Assembly (NCBI GenBank): GCA_030066985.1
Contig: JASJAN010000003.1
Coordinates: 1-64,000 of the forward strand
Reading direction: 5' to 3'
DNA length: 64,000 bases
Origin: Desulfobacterales bacterium
GTDB taxonomy: Bacteria; Desulfobacterota; Desulfobacteria; Desulfobacterales; JAHEIW01
The notes under the pieces are model-generated. The model had not been told where the DNA came from, made no database searches, and saw only the letters and a list, made by a program, of their open reading frames with translations. Positions 16,862-26,689 of this stretch are shown here, in pieces (positions within the stretch are counted from its first letter, which is position 1; each line of letters begins with the position of its first letter). The translations under genes and the position numbers were made by a program.

Positions 16862-17698
16862 TTACGCGTGGTATCGGCCCAGTTCGATTTCAAGCTTATA
16901 GGTATCGCCCCGGAGATAGGAATAGAGCAACTCCACCGGGATACTGTTCTCGTCAAAAGTAAGGCTTTCCATAAAAATTCCTGCTGCATTTTTAGGCAAT
17001 CGGAGGATCTTGGCAATTTCAGCATTCAGATTGACAGCACTGATGGTCTGGGCACAGCGTGCCAGCTCGACATTGAACTGCTCTGAGATTATTTTATACA
17101 AAGAGCCGGTCAGATCCAGATCCAAAATGCCCTTAAATAAATCAAGCGGGAGGTAGCTTTCCTCAAAGACGTAAGGGGTACCGTCACCCATGCGAACCCG
17201 CCGTACCAGAATAACTTTTTTATTGGCACCTAAAAATAGCTGTTTGGCAATGTTATCATCAGCTTGAACGATCCGTTTTTCCAATACTTTGGATTTTTGC
17301 GTGATTCCGCTGCTTTGCATCAAATCCGTGGTGCTGGATATATGCGTTAGCTTTTGCCTTAGCTCGGCCGGGGCCTGTGCGGACACAAAAGTGCCGGTGC
17401 CCTTTTCTTTGCGAAGCAATCCTTTGGCAGTTAATTCAGCAATGGCCTGCCGGACGGTGGTGCGGGTGACATCGCACATTTTGGCCAGTTCAACTTCAGA
17501 AGGCAGTTGTGCACCCTGCTGGTATCTTCCGGTTTCGATGAGCTCCTTTAACCAGGCGCTGATCTGAAGGTATTTGGGAATCGGATTGGAGCTGTCAACA
17601 ATTTTCACAGGATCATCCTTTTGAAACAAAGGCACAACCATCGCTAAGGCATCAGCTTCGGACGTAGGGTGAATGTGAGTGAATTCGGCATGTTGCAT
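16862..17698 (-). CDS. GntR-family regulator with UTRA ligand domain
   Basis: 278 aa. Residues about 41-110 are a winged helix-turn-helix (PKYLQISAWLKELIE, LPSEVELAKMCDVTRTTVRQAI, GLLRKEKGTGTFV), followed by a UTRA effector domain (about 130-275) as in HutC/PhnF-type regulators that sense sugar phosphates, amino acids or phosphonates. A 40-residue leader precedes the DNA-binding domain; the ATG at 17698 has no ribosome site and Met20 is an alternative start. First gene of the unit with the aldolase. A TGTATATACA palindrome about 20 bp upstream suggests autoregulation. Confidence 0.88.
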   Translation of the reverse strand: MQHAEFTHIHPTSEADALAMVVPLFQKDDPVKIVDSSNPIPKYLQISAWLKELIETGRYQQGAQLPSEVELAKMCDVTRTTVRQAIAELTAKGLLRKEKGTGTFVSAQAPAELRQKLTHISSTTDLMQSSGITQKSKVLEKRIVQADDNIAKQLFLGANKKVILVRRVRMGDGTPYVFEESYLPLDLFKGILDLDLTGSLYKIISEQFNVELARCAQTISAVNLNAEIAKILRLPKNAAGIFMESLTFDENSIPVELLYSYLRGDTYKLEIELGRYHA

Positions 17699-17710
17699 AG
17701 TCGACTAAAT

Positions 17711-17727
17711 GTATAGATGTATATACA
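17711..17727. promoter_or_regulatory. Possible GntR operator upstream of regulator gene
   Basis: GTATAGATGTATATACA contains the perfect 10-bp palindrome TGTATATACA (17718-17727) with an overlapping GTATA half-word, 20 bp before the regulator start. GntR/HutC proteins bind short palindromes of this length. Not tested by any comparison. Confidence 0.45.
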
Positions 17728-17962
17728 GCGAAACGACATCAAATTGCAACCTATTTTTTATGTGTTCGCAAAACACTGGATACATACGATTCATTTTACG
17801 ATCATTTAGAGTTTCTGAATGACAGCACGGAAACGGTTTTAAGTGTAAAGGGTGCACTTTATGAAAGACGAAGATGCAGAAGTCTTGACAATGATGAATT
17901 TGATTTAAAGTTATTACATGCGCTTATGTCATTCAAAGCCCATTAATTGATAAGGACGCATT

Positions 17963-19750
17963 ATGGAAATCTGGTTGGTAACCATCATTTTAATAGTGGC
18001 CATGATTTTGCTGGTGACCGAGAAGCTACCGGTGGATCTGACATCCATTGGTATTATGGTGGTGTTGGTTATCAGCGGGATTCTGGCACCTAGGGAAGCC
18101 ATCGCCGGCTTTGCCAGCCCGGCGGTTATCACCGTGGGGTCCATGTTTTTGATTAGCAGTGGTATGATCCGCACCGGGGCGGTCGGATTTATCAGTGAAA
18201 AAGTCTTGACTTATTCCCGTGGCAGGCCCGTTCTGGCCGTATTCTTGATCCTAACGATCGTGGGTGTGGCATCCGCTTTTATCAACAACACACCGGTAGT
18301 GGTTCTATTCATTCCCATTATATTGAGCCTCAGCTGTGAGCTGAGTTTCAGCCCATCTAAAGTGCTGATACCGATATCGTATGCTTCCATTTTAGCCGGC
18401 ACCTGTACGTTGATTGGAACCTCGACCAATATCATTATCAGCGATTTAAGCGCCAGGCATGGTTATGGCGCCCTGAGCATGTTTGAGTTGTCCCCGCTCG
18501 GTCTGCCCATTGCCGTGCTGGGTATTCTTTTTCTAATTGTTGCCGCCCCCAAGCTGATGCCCAGCGTGCACAATCCGATCTGTGAGCTAAAAAATGATGA
18601 AAATCGCCGCTATCTGGCCGAATTACACGTCCCGCGTGAAAGCCGTATTATCGGAGAAAATCCGAAACTGTCTTTTAAAGGAAAATATCCGGACATGGAA
18701 GTACTGGAACTGATCCGCTATTCGCACGTGTACTACCCGGACCGGGATGCCGTCAAAATGGCTGCCGATGATCTTTTGCTGGTCAAAGGCTCGGCCAATG
18801 ATCTGGTGGAATTACTGCACGATGATTTAGTGGAGCTCCCGATGGCCGATCAGGATCTAAATTTTTCGTCTGAAAAGAAATCTGAAAAGAAAGAAGCGCT
18901 GATTGTGGAGCTGATCATCCCCCCCCAGTCGTCGCTGGTGGGACAGCGGCTGGTATCCAGCCGTCTGCGGCGCGATCCGGATATCCATATTATCGCCATC
19001 AAACGCAGGGAGTTGCACTATGCCGAGCCAAAAGTCAAAGATGTTCGCTTGCAGATTGGCGATATTCTGCTGGCGCGATTGCCGGAACCATCCTTAGAAA
19101 GACTGCGCGGAGAGAGGGATTTCATCATTGTTGAAGATGTTCATCATGAAATTGTGCACAAGCGGCTGGCGCGGCGCGCCTTTTTAATATTCGGTGGCAT
19201 GATCGTAGCCGCCAGCACAGGAATGGCTGATATCATGGTGTGCGCCATGGCGGCTGCTTTTCTGATGGTTATCACCGGATGCTTGCAGCTGCGCAGCGCC
19301 TATCGTGCGATGGACGGGCGCGTTTTGCTGATTATCATCGCCACGATTGCCCTGAGTGCCGCCCTTGAAAAAACAGGGGCTTCTGAATTTTACGCCAAAG
19401 CATTTCTGGGTCTATTCAGCGGGGCCAGCCCGACGCTGGTTTTAAGCGGGGTGATTCTACTGACCAGTATCAGCACCCATGTCCTGAGCAACAACGCCAC
19501 CGCTATTTTACTGCTGCCGATCGCCATTTCAGCCGCCAACGGTCTGGGCGTTGACCCCAAACCCTTTATCATCGCGGTTTGTTTTGGCGCCAGTGCCTGT
19601 TTCGCTACGCCTATCGGTTATCAAACCAACCTGCTGGTATACGGACCCGGCGCGTACCGTTTCAGTGATTATTTCAAACTGGGCATGCCGCTTAATCTGC
19701 TGGTCTGGGTAATGGGTTCGCTTTTCATTCCCATGATATGGCCGTTTTAA
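17963..19750 (+). CDS. SLC13/DASS-type anion transporter with TrkA-C domains
   Basis: 595 aa inner-membrane carrier. N-terminal helices 1-200 include the FINNTPVVVLF motif and GTSTNI, the C-terminal half (about 410-590) contains SNNATAILLLP and ATPIGYQTNLLVYGPG, the paired signature of the family. Between them, about residues 205-395, are two TrkA-C (RCK-C)-like cytoplasmic domains (e.g. VPRESRIIGEN, VELIIPPQSSLVGQRL). Proteins of this build move sulfate, dicarboxylates or other anions with Na+. The ATG has AAGGA upstream. Monocistronic and divergent from the GntR gene. Confidence 0.87.
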   Translation: MEIWLVTIILIVAMILLVTEKLPVDLTSIGIMVVLVISGILAPREAIAGFASPAVITVGSMFLISSGMIRTGAVGFISEKVLTYSRGRPVLAVFLILTIVGVASAFINNTPVVVLFIPIILSLSCELSFSPSKVLIPISYASILAGTCTLIGTSTNIIISDLSARHGYGALSMFELSPLGLPIAVLGILFLIVAAPKLMPSVHNPICELKNDENRRYLAELHVPRESRIIGENPKLSFKGKYPDMEVLELIRYSHVYYPDRDAVKMAADDLLLVKGSANDLVELLHDDLVELPMADQDLNFSSEKKSEKKEALIVELIIPPQSSLVGQRLVSSRLRRDPDIHIIAIKRRELHYAEPKVKDVRLQIGDILLARLPEPSLERLRGERDFIIVEDVHHEIVHKRLARRAFLIFGGMIVAASTGMADIMVCAMAAAFLMVITGCLQLRSAYRAMDGRVLLIIIATIALSAALEKTGASEFYAKAFLGLFSGASPTLVLSGVILLTSISTHVLSNNATAILLLPIAISAANGLGVDPKPFIIAVCFGASACFATPIGYQTNLLVYGPGAYRFSDYFKLGMPLNLLVWVMGSLFIPMIWPF

Positions 19751-20145
19751 AATTTGGCACTCAGTAAAAAGTGCTTAGGTTGACATACCTATTCAGAAAA
19801 AAGTTTGCGGCACAGAATCCCTCGCCGGCTCCAGCGACCTGCTACAATTGTGATTAATAAAATGTTTGAAAACCGTATCGGAGCAAGCGGTGTGCTAAAC
19901 ACGCCGTTGAGCTCAACACGAATGCTTGTGATCTTATTTCAGTTGCTCTGCTTAACAAGTCTAAAAAAACGATGTGATGTCCTTATTGTCGCTTTACCCG
20001 TCAACAAAAATAGCAGAACTTTTGATAGCTAAATATATTGACATTTGAGTCCGTTTGAGAGCAGAAAAGATAATGAATGTCAAAAGATTGTCTTAAACAA
20101 AAACGAGGCATGGCTTAACCATTTCAATCCATAGAGGAGTCGAAG
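19751..20145. other. 395-bp gap before the phosphate uptake genes
   Basis: AT-rich, no supported gene on either strand. It should contain the promoter for the DUF47-PiT unit; I see no convincing hexamer pair or Pho-box-like direct repeat. A stretch around 19815-19835 resembles a tRNA 3' end but nothing else of a tRNA is present. Confidence 0.4.
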
Positions 20146-20811
20146 ATGAAAAAAATCGATGTGCCGCCATTGTTTGGAAGAACGTCGACCTTGATTCACC
20201 AGATCGATGAATTCCTCGATCGGGTCGCAGAGGGCGCCATGGTTTTCGAAGAAGGTGTCGGGATCCTTGCCGAGCGCGGTGTGGATGAAGGCTGTGAGGC
20301 GAAACTGCAACATCTCAATGAACTTAAAAAAAACGCCTCCAAACTGGGGCGCGATATTGTCACCAATCTGTATGCCCAGATGCTGGTGCCGGATGCGCGC
20401 GCCGATATTCTCGAGCTGATCGCTGCCCTGAATCGTATACTTGATTCACTTCACCAGAAGTTCACCGATATTACCATTTTCAATCCGGATGTGCCCGCTG
20501 GGATAGTAAGCGGTTACAGGGAACTTACATCAGCTGTTGTTAAAACAGTGGAATCCACTGTTCAGGCTGCACGTGCCTATTTTAAGGACATCAACACTGT
20601 ACGCGATCATATCCATAAGATCAGCCATCACGAGTCCGCATCCGATGAATCGGCCATACGTCTCAAGAAACAGATCTTCTCTGATGCCAATCTTAATTTC
20701 GAACTCAAGTGGATCTTGAGCAATAGCGTCAACGATATCGATCATATTGCCGATGATGCCGAACACATCGGTGACCGGCTCTCCATCTACGCCATCAAGC
20801 GCTCCCTTTAG
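20146..20811 (+). CDS. DUF47 (PhoU-like) regulator of phosphate transport
   Basis: 221 aa, all-helical protein of the DUF47/PhoU-like family (start MKKIDVPPLFGRTS; EFLDRVAEGAMVF; SDANLNFELKWILSNSVNDIDHIADDAEHIGDRL). In many bacteria it is encoded directly before a PiT transporter and is thought to control its activity. Here the gap to the PiT gene is 24 bp and the ribosome site GAGGAG precedes the ATG, so a two-gene operon is clear. Cytoplasmic; metal-binding acidic patches (DDAEHIGD) are visible. Confidence 0.9.
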   Translation: MKKIDVPPLFGRTSTLIHQIDEFLDRVAEGAMVFEEGVGILAERGVDEGCEAKLQHLNELKKNASKLGRDIVTNLYAQMLVPDARADILELIAALNRILDSLHQKFTDITIFNPDVPAGIVSGYRELTSAVVKTVESTVQAARAYFKDINTVRDHIHKISHHESASDESAIRLKKQIFSDANLNFELKWILSNSVNDIDHIADDAEHIGDRLSIYAIKRSL

Positions 20812-20835
20812 CATACGGCATGTGAGGAAAACGTC

Positions 20836-22353
20836 ATGGACATGACACTGATATTGATATTTCTTTCCAGCGGATTGTTTCTCGGCTGGTCGCTGGGGGC
20901 CAATGATGCCGCCAACGTGTTCGGCACCGCGGTGGGCTCCCGTATGGTGACTTTCACCACGGCCGCTGTTTTGTGCAGCGTGTTTGTCATATTAGGTGCC
21001 GTCATCAGTGGCGCGGGTGCTGCCCACGGATTGGGTAAGCTGGGAGCGGTCAATGCCATTGCTGGCTCGTTTATGTGTGCGTTCTCTGCGGCGCTGACGG
21101 TATTCTGGATGACCAAACTCGGTCTGCCGGTTTCCACCACCCAGGCCGTGGTCGGTGCCATTATCGGCTGGAATTTTTTTACAGGTTCCATCACCGACAT
21201 AAATGCATTGATCAAGATCCTGGGCACGTGGGTCGCCTGCCCGGTTCTGGGCGCCATATTTGGTGCCTTGATCTACAAACTGGCGATGATTTTCATCGGT
21301 ACTGTAAAACCCCATTTATTGCGAATGGATCAATACACGCGTTACGGGTTGATTATCGCCGGTATCATGGGCTCCTACAGTCTGGGGGCCAATAATATCG
21401 GCAATGTGATGGGCGTTTTTGTATCCTCTTCCCCATTTACCGATTTTCAAATTGGAGATTTATTCAAGCTGACCGGTGTCCAGCAATTGTTCTTGTTAGG
21501 CGGCATTGCTATAGCAGTGGGTGTGATTACCTACTCAAAGAGGGTCATGATGACCGTCGGCAATACCCTTTTTCCGCTCAACCCGGTGGGCGCCTTCGTG
21601 GTGGTAGTCACGCTGTCCATCGTCTTATTCCTGTTTTCCTCAACCGGGCTGGAACACTTTTTGGTTAGTAAAGGCCTGCCGCCGATTCCATTGATCCCGG
21701 TCTCCAGTTCGCAAGCTGTGGTGGGGGCCATCATTGGGATTGGTCTGCTGAAAGGGGCAAGTGGTGCACGTCAGATTAAATGGAGGGTTTTATTGAACAT
21801 TGGTTCCGGATGGGTTTCTACGCCCCTCATTGCAGCGATCATCTGTTTTTTCATGCTGTTTTTCCTGCAGAATGTTTTCAATCAACAGGTGTACCGTAAA
21901 GTTTATTACCAGCTGTCACCGCCCGTGATAGAACATCTGCAAAAATCAGGTGTTCCCACAGACAAGTTGATGGACCTCAAAGATCAGAAAATTGAAAAAG
22001 GCATGGTCTTCCGGGGCGAAGTTCGCCAGCGTGTGAAGTTGCCTGGTGATCAGGAAGGTTTGGTCATTGCCGCTGCGGAGATCTACCAGATGCAGTTAGA
22101 TGCCGCCAGAATCGAAAAGCTGGATAAAAAATATCTAAGTGAAGAACAGATCCGAGCGGTGGCAGCGCTTGAGGGCAAAACCTATACCTATAAATGGCAG
22201 TTGCAAGATGCGCTGACTGCGCAGACCGAAGCATGGAAAAAGAAACCGGCCACCAAACTCAACAAGGCACATAACAAAAAGCTCGGAGCTAAATTAGATT
22301 ACATCTACAACACTTTTCATATCGAAGGCGAACCTCAGAGGCCATCTCCATAG
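20836..22353 (+). CDS. PiT-family inorganic phosphate transporter
   Basis: 505 aa membrane carrier importing phosphate with a proton or sodium ion. The two inverted repeats of the family are seen: LGANDAANVFGTAVGSR with VSTTQAVVGAIIGW in the first half, LGANNIGNVMGVFVSS with VSSSQAVVGAIIGIG in the second. After the last helix (about residue 350) comes a ~130-residue charged, helical cytoplasmic tail (VIEHLQKSGVPTDKLMDL, RIEKLDKKYLSEEQIRAV), which is longer than in minimal PiT proteins and may contact the DUF47 partner. GAGGAAAA ribosome site. Confidence 0.92.
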   Translation: MDMTLILIFLSSGLFLGWSLGANDAANVFGTAVGSRMVTFTTAAVLCSVFVILGAVISGAGAAHGLGKLGAVNAIAGSFMCAFSAALTVFWMTKLGLPVSTTQAVVGAIIGWNFFTGSITDINALIKILGTWVACPVLGAIFGALIYKLAMIFIGTVKPHLLRMDQYTRYGLIIAGIMGSYSLGANNIGNVMGVFVSSSPFTDFQIGDLFKLTGVQQLFLLGGIAIAVGVITYSKRVMMTVGNTLFPLNPVGAFVVVVTLSIVLFLFSSTGLEHFLVSKGLPPIPLIPVSSSQAVVGAIIGIGLLKGASGARQIKWRVLLNIGSGWVSTPLIAAIICFFMLFFLQNVFNQQVYRKVYYQLSPPVIEHLQKSGVPTDKLMDLKDQKIEKGMVFRGEVRQRVKLPGDQEGLVIAAAEIYQMQLDAARIEKLDKKYLSEEQIRAVAALEGKTYTYKWQLQDALTAQTEAWKKKPATKLNKAHNKKLGAKLDYIYNTFHIEGEPQRPSP

Positions 22354-22392
22354 CATCTGCAAATTAAGACAACTGGCGATGAACGCAATCGG

Positions 22393-22427
22393 CAGCCGTA
22401 CGGCCATTCACGCAGCCATACGGCTGT
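22393..22427. terminator. Hairpin after PiT gene
   Basis: AGCCGTACGGC pairs with GCCATACGGCT (one mismatch) around a 10-base loop, 40 bp after the PiT stop. No U-run follows, so it is either a rho-dependent 3' end structure or unrelated to termination. Confidence 0.45.
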
Positions 22428-22604
22428 ATCAGTTGGTGGCTATCACTTAGAGCTTTAAGCATAAAGTTCAAGAGCGATCCTTGCTCACATAAAAAAATCT
22501 CCACAGAATGTTGCGCGCATCCTAAATCGTCCCTAAGTTAAAATCTCTTCACTCATTAATCTGTTGTTGGTTATTTCTCACCCTCCAGAAGAAAGGACAT
22601 ACTG

Positions 22605-25109
22605 ATGGCCGCTTCAGATAAACCCATATCGCGCGATCACATCTTGGTTGAAGACGACCGTACCGGAACCAGCGTAGAAACACTGCGCCGGGCCGTGCTC
22701 GACAATCTGTTTTATATTCAGGGAAAATTTCCGGAAATAGCCACTACCAACGATTATTACATGGCACTGGCCTTCACCGTACGGGATCGACTGCTGCATC
22801 GCTGGGTCAAAACCGTTGAGACCTGGCTGCAAAAAGACGTTAAAATCGTCTGCTATCTATCGGCGGAATTTCTTATGGGGCCCCATCTGGGCAACAATTT
22901 GATCAATCTGGGGATCGAGGATCCCGTGCGCCAGGCGGTGGAAGCCGCCGGTCAGAATTTGGATGAATTGCTGCAACAGGAGGAAGAACCCGGTCTGGGT
23001 AATGGTGGTTTGGGCCGGCTGGCGGCCTGCTACCTGGATTCGCTGGCAACCCTGCAGGTGCCGGCCATCGGCTTTGGCATTCGCTACGAGCACGGCATTT
23101 TTCACCAGGAAATCCGCAATGGCTGGCAGGTGGAAATGACTGATAACTGGCTGCACCTGGGCAATCCCTGGGAAATTCGCCGGCCGGAGGTCCACTTCGA
23201 GGTCAAATTGGGCGGCCATACCATGCGTGAGCGGGATGCTCAAGGACGGGAACAGGTGCGCTGGATACCGGACAGGGTGGTTAAAGGCACCCCTTTTGAC
23301 ACCCCCATTTCAGGCTACCGCGTCAACACCTGCAACACGCTGCGCCTGTGGAAAGCCGAGGCGGCTGAATCTTTTGATTTTCAGGCCTTTAATGTAGGTG
23401 ATTACTACGGTGCCGTGGATAAAAAGGTGGCTTCGGAGAACCTGACCAAGGTGCTTTATCCCAACGATGAGCCCATCGCCGGCAAGCGCTTGCGTCTGGA
23501 GCAGCAATACTTTTTTGTCTCCTGCTCTTTGCAAAATATTATCGACCTTCATCTGGAGGCGGGAGGACGTCTTAAGGACCTACACAGGCTATGGGCAGTT
23601 CAACTCAACGATACCCACCCGGCCATCGCGGTGGCCGAGCTGATGCGGTTGCTGGTGGACGAGCATACCATGGATTGGGACACCGCCTGGCAGATTACAG
23701 TTGAGACCTGCGGCTACACCAATCACACCCTGCTGCCCGAAGCACTTGAAACCTGGCCGCTGCCGCTGTTTCAGCGCGTGCTACCGCGTCATCTGGAAAT
23801 CATTTATGAGATCAACCACCGTTTTTTGCATCAGGTGCGCGAACGCTTTTCCGGAGATGATGCGCGTCTGGCGCGCATGTCGTTGATTGATGAATCCGGC
23901 GAAAAAGCCGTGCGAATGGCCAACCTGGCCTGTGTCGGCAGCCATGCCATCAATGGCGTGGCCGCCCTGCACACCGAGCTGGTCAAAAAGGATGTGCTGC
24001 ACGATTTCTTTGAAATGATGCCGGATAAGTTCAGTAACAAGACCAACGGGGTTACCCCACGCCGTTTCATGGTATTGAGCAATCCGGGACTGGCCGGGTT
24101 GATCAAGCGAACCGTGGGCGACGGATGGGCAACCGACCTGACGGCCCTGCGCCAGTTGGAGCCCCATGCAAATGATCCGGACTTTCAAGCCCAGTGGCAA
24201 CGCATCAAGTTGGAAAGCAAGTATCGGCTGGCCGATCTGGTTGAAACCCAGACCGGTATCAAGGTCGACCCGCAATCGATTTTTGACATCATGGTCAAGC
24301 GGATCCACGAATACAAGCGCCAGCACCTGATGGTGCTGCATATAATTTCACTGTACCAGCGCATCAAGGCCGAGCCGGATCTGGATGTCGTTCCGCGAAC
24401 GTTTATCTTCAGCGGCAAGGCCGCCCCGGGGTATGATCTGGCCAAACGGATCATCAAACTGATTCACGCCGTGGGTGCGGTCGTCAATAGCGATCCGGAC
24501 ATCAGCAACCGGCTCAAAGTGGTGTTCATACCGGACCTGAGCGTAAAGATCGGCCAGTTGATCTATCCGGCTGCCGATCTGTCCGAACAAATTTCCATGG
24601 CCGGCAAGGAGGCCTCCGGCACCGGCAATATGAAATTCGCCCTTAACGGGGCTTTGACCATTGGCACCCTGGACGGCGCCAATGTTGAAATGCGCGAAGA
24701 AGTAGGTGCGGAGAATTTTTTTCTGTTTGGTCTTACAGCCGAGCAAGTCAAAAGACGCAAAGCGACAGGCTACAATCCTTATGACGTCTACCAATCAGAT
24801 AACAGGTTGAAGGCAGCTATCGATGCGATTTCCTCAGGACAGTTTTCCGATGGAGACCCCTATCTGTTCAAACCCATCATCGATGCCTTGTTGTACCATG
24901 ATGAATATCTGGTGCTGGCAGATTTTGCCGATTATCTTGCCTGCCAGCAACAGGTGGATGAGGCTTACCGGAAATCAGCGCACTGGACGCGGATGTCAAT
25001 TCTGAACGTGGCCCGCATGGGCAAATTCTCATCTGACCGCTCAATTAAAGAGTACTGCGCAGACATCTGGAAAGCAGAACCGGTTCCTGTGGAATTGGAA
25101 AGAAAGTAG
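22605..25109 (+). CDS. glgP: Glycogen/starch phosphorylase
   Basis: 834 aa, the normal length for bacterial glycogen phosphorylase, which removes glucose 1-phosphate from alpha-1,4-glucan ends. Seen: GLGNGGLGRLAACYLDS and GFGIRYEHGIF in the N-terminal half, NDTHPAIAVAELMR, the glucan/phosphate site KFSNKTNGVTPRRF, RIHEYKRQ, and the PLP-lysine block EASGTGNMKFALNG followed by GTLDGANVE. ATG preceded by AGAAAGGA. No other glycogen genes in the window; appears monocistronic. Confidence 0.96.
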   Translation: MAASDKPISRDHILVEDDRTGTSVETLRRAVLDNLFYIQGKFPEIATTNDYYMALAFTVRDRLLHRWVKTVETWLQKDVKIVCYLSAEFLMGPHLGNNLINLGIEDPVRQAVEAAGQNLDELLQQEEEPGLGNGGLGRLAACYLDSLATLQVPAIGFGIRYEHGIFHQEIRNGWQVEMTDNWLHLGNPWEIRRPEVHFEVKLGGHTMRERDAQGREQVRWIPDRVVKGTPFDTPISGYRVNTCNTLRLWKAEAAESFDFQAFNVGDYYGAVDKKVASENLTKVLYPNDEPIAGKRLRLEQQYFFVSCSLQNIIDLHLEAGGRLKDLHRLWAVQLNDTHPAIAVAELMRLLVDEHTMDWDTAWQITVETCGYTNHTLLPEALETWPLPLFQRVLPRHLEIIYEINHRFLHQVRERFSGDDARLARMSLIDESGEKAVRMANLACVGSHAINGVAALHTELVKKDVLHDFFEMMPDKFSNKTNGVTPRRFMVLSNPGLAGLIKRTVGDGWATDLTALRQLEPHANDPDFQAQWQRIKLESKYRLADLVETQTGIKVDPQSIFDIMVKRIHEYKRQHLMVLHIISLYQRIKAEPDLDVVPRTFIFSGKAAPGYDLAKRIIKLIHAVGAVVNSDPDISNRLKVVFIPDLSVKIGQLIYPAADLSEQISMAGKEASGTGNMKFALNGALTIGTLDGANVEMREEVGAENFFLFGLTAEQVKRRKATGYNPYDVYQSDNRLKAAIDAISSGQFSDGDPYLFKPIIDALLYHDEYLVLADFADYLACQQQVDEAYRKSAHWTRMSILNVARMGKFSSDRSIKEYCADIWKAEPVPVELERK

Positions 25110-25323
25110 AGAAAAACCAGGGAAAAGAAGAAAAGTAAAATGCAATCATGCACGTATCAAATGAAGTGTATTTTTTGTAAAAGAAAAACCTATATGGAAG
25201 TTGCTTTTTTCAATTGACGCATTGCAGTTCATGATTACAATAAGTTATCGATTTTAAGTTAAACTCATGTTCTTCCAACCAGATTCAATCCCTAATTACA
25301 AGCTATGAGAGGAGGACTTCAAG

Positions 25324-25710
25324 ATGAAATTCAAATCTTTATTCTATGCAGTGGTATTGGTTTCATTAGTACCGGGTTTCGCATTCGCCGGCTCGGTTAC
25401 ACAGGCAGACTTTAAAGCCGAGACAACCCAACAACTTCTGAATTTGTGTTCGGCGGCCCCGGACGATCCCTTTTTCAACCATGCGCTGAACTTTTGCCAT
25501 GGTTATTTTCAGGGAGCGTACGATTACTACGAAGCTGCCCATACCGGACCAAAAGGTATTCGAATGGTCTGTTTCACCGATCCGCCGCCAACGCGCAACC
25601 AGGCCATTAATAAGTTCGTCGGTTGGGCCAAATCGAAACCGCAATACAGCCAAGAGCAACCGGTAGATACATTCTTTAGATTCCTCACAACGACTTGGCC
25701 ATGCAATTGA
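25324..25710 (+). CDS. Secreted Rap1a/Tai-like protein
   Basis: 128 aa. Signal peptide residues 1-22 (cleavage after AFA), then a small helical domain with four cysteines (42, 58, 83, 127) set as LLNLC...FCHGYFQGAYDY...MVCFTDPP...TTTWPC. This spacing and the GYxxG segment are those of the Rap1a/Tai fold, the immunity proteins of some type VI secreted amidases, but most genomic members are not next to an effector and have unknown roles. No effector or T6SS gene is nearby. AGAGGAGG ribosome site. Likely periplasmic with two disulfides. Confidence 0.75.
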   Translation: MKFKSLFYAVVLVSLVPGFAFAGSVTQADFKAETTQQLLNLCSAAPDDPFFNHALNFCHGYFQGAYDYYEAAHTGPKGIRMVCFTDPPPTRNQAINKFVGWAKSKPQYSQEQPVDTFFRFLTTTWPCN

Positions 25711-25890
25711 TTGAGTAGGAAAAACACCATCAGGAGCATATTGTTAATCGCTACTAGAATTTGGATGATAGCATTTGACTCAGAGAACCTGAAAGTATAA
25801 TTCATCAAGCAGTCAATGCTCATTATCCAGCAAGCGAATGGCAACTCGCCAACAAGCCCCAATCAAAGGTTTTTGTAAAAGGAGCAAAGT

Positions 25891-26166
25891 ATGAAAAAAA
25901 TAGTCATCGTGATGGTTATGGTCATCGCCCTGGGAATGGTCATTGCTGGGTGTTCATCGGATACCGGCAGGCGGACGGGCACGGGTGCTGCAATCGGTGC
26001 TGCCGGTGGCGGGGTCATTGGTGCCGCGGCGGGCAACACCCCGGTAGGCATAGCCGCAGGAGCAGCCGCCGGAGCGGGTGCCGGTTATTTGTATGACCGC
26101 CACAAAAAATCCAAGGAAAAAGCATACGAAGACGGGTATAAAGACGGCCAGAAAAAAAGCCAATAA
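25891..26166 (+). CDS. Glycine-zipper lipoprotein, copy 1
   Basis: 91 aa. Hydrophobic signal with lipobox VIAGC (Cys21), then a glycine-zipper segment (GAAIGAAGGGVIGAAAG, GIAAGAAAGAGAGYLYDRH) as in YMGG/OmpA-type glycine-zipper proteins, and a charged tail ending KDGQKKSQ. Expected to be lipid-anchored in the envelope with the zipper packing in or against a membrane. AAAGGAGC ribosome site. A near-identical copy follows 83 bp after the stop. Confidence 0.85.
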   Translation: MKKIVIVMVMVIALGMVIAGCSSDTGRRTGTGAAIGAAGGGVIGAAAGNTPVGIAAGAAAGAGAGYLYDRHKKSKEKAYEDGYKDGQKKSQ

Positions 26167-26249
26167 TATCTCTGCTTAACGCTTATTTCTAAATGAATCG
26201 ATACACCGCACCTTTTAAGTTTGAGTTCATTTTAAAGAAGGAGAAAACC

Positions 26250-26525
26250 ATGAAAAAGTTATTGATTATAGCCATTATCGTCATCAGCCTGGGACTGGTC
26301 ATTGGAGGGTGTTCATCGGATACCGGCAGGCGGACCGGCACAGGCGCTGCCATTGGTGCTGCCGGCGGTGGCCTCATTGGTGCCGCAGCGGGCAACACCC
26401 CCGTAGGATTAGCAGTCGGGGCCGCTGCCGGGGCGGGCGCAGGTTATTTGTACGACCGTCACAAAAAGTCTGAAGAAAAAGCGTACGAAGAAGGTTACAA
26501 GGACGGGCAGAAAAAAAGCCAATAA
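26250..26525 (+). CDS. Glycine-zipper lipoprotein, copy 2
   Basis: 91 aa; start at 26250 rather than the upstream ATG at 26193, because GAAGGAG precedes it and the length then equals copy 1. Same lipobox (VIGGC), zipper and tail (KDGQKKSQ). The central DNA, from the lipobox to the zipper end, is almost identical to copy 1, with mostly third-position changes, so this is a fairly recent tandem duplication kept under protein-level selection. Confidence 0.85.
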   Translation: MKKLLIIAIIVISLGLVIGGCSSDTGRRTGTGAAIGAAGGGLIGAAAGNTPVGLAVGAAAGAGAGYLYDRHKKSEEKAYEEGYKDGQKKSQ

Positions 26526-26689
26526 TCGCCATACAGTGATCGCATCTTGGCCTAACCGCCAACTGCTGTAACCCAATTTTATCCAAAAGATAGTCTTTAT
26601 ACGAATGCAGTAGATCTGACATGATGGACTGGATGTCATCTCGTTGGACTTTCTAGTTTAGCCTAAAAAGACCTACCAAATGGTCATGC

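Noticed and set aside
16862-17698. PhnF label for the GntR/UTRA regulator because a phosphonate-type importer is in the window
   Set aside because: The importer is 15 kb away and no phn enzyme genes are present; the aldolase is the nearer target.
19812-19836. AGAATCCCTCGCCGGCTCCA resembles a tRNA 3' end
   Set aside because: No matching acceptor, D or anticodon arms upstream, and the T-loop is not GTTCGAAT. At most a remnant.
25324-25710. Type VI secretion immunity gene
   Set aside because: The fold fits, but no amidase effector or T6SS component is nearby, so the immunity role is not supported.
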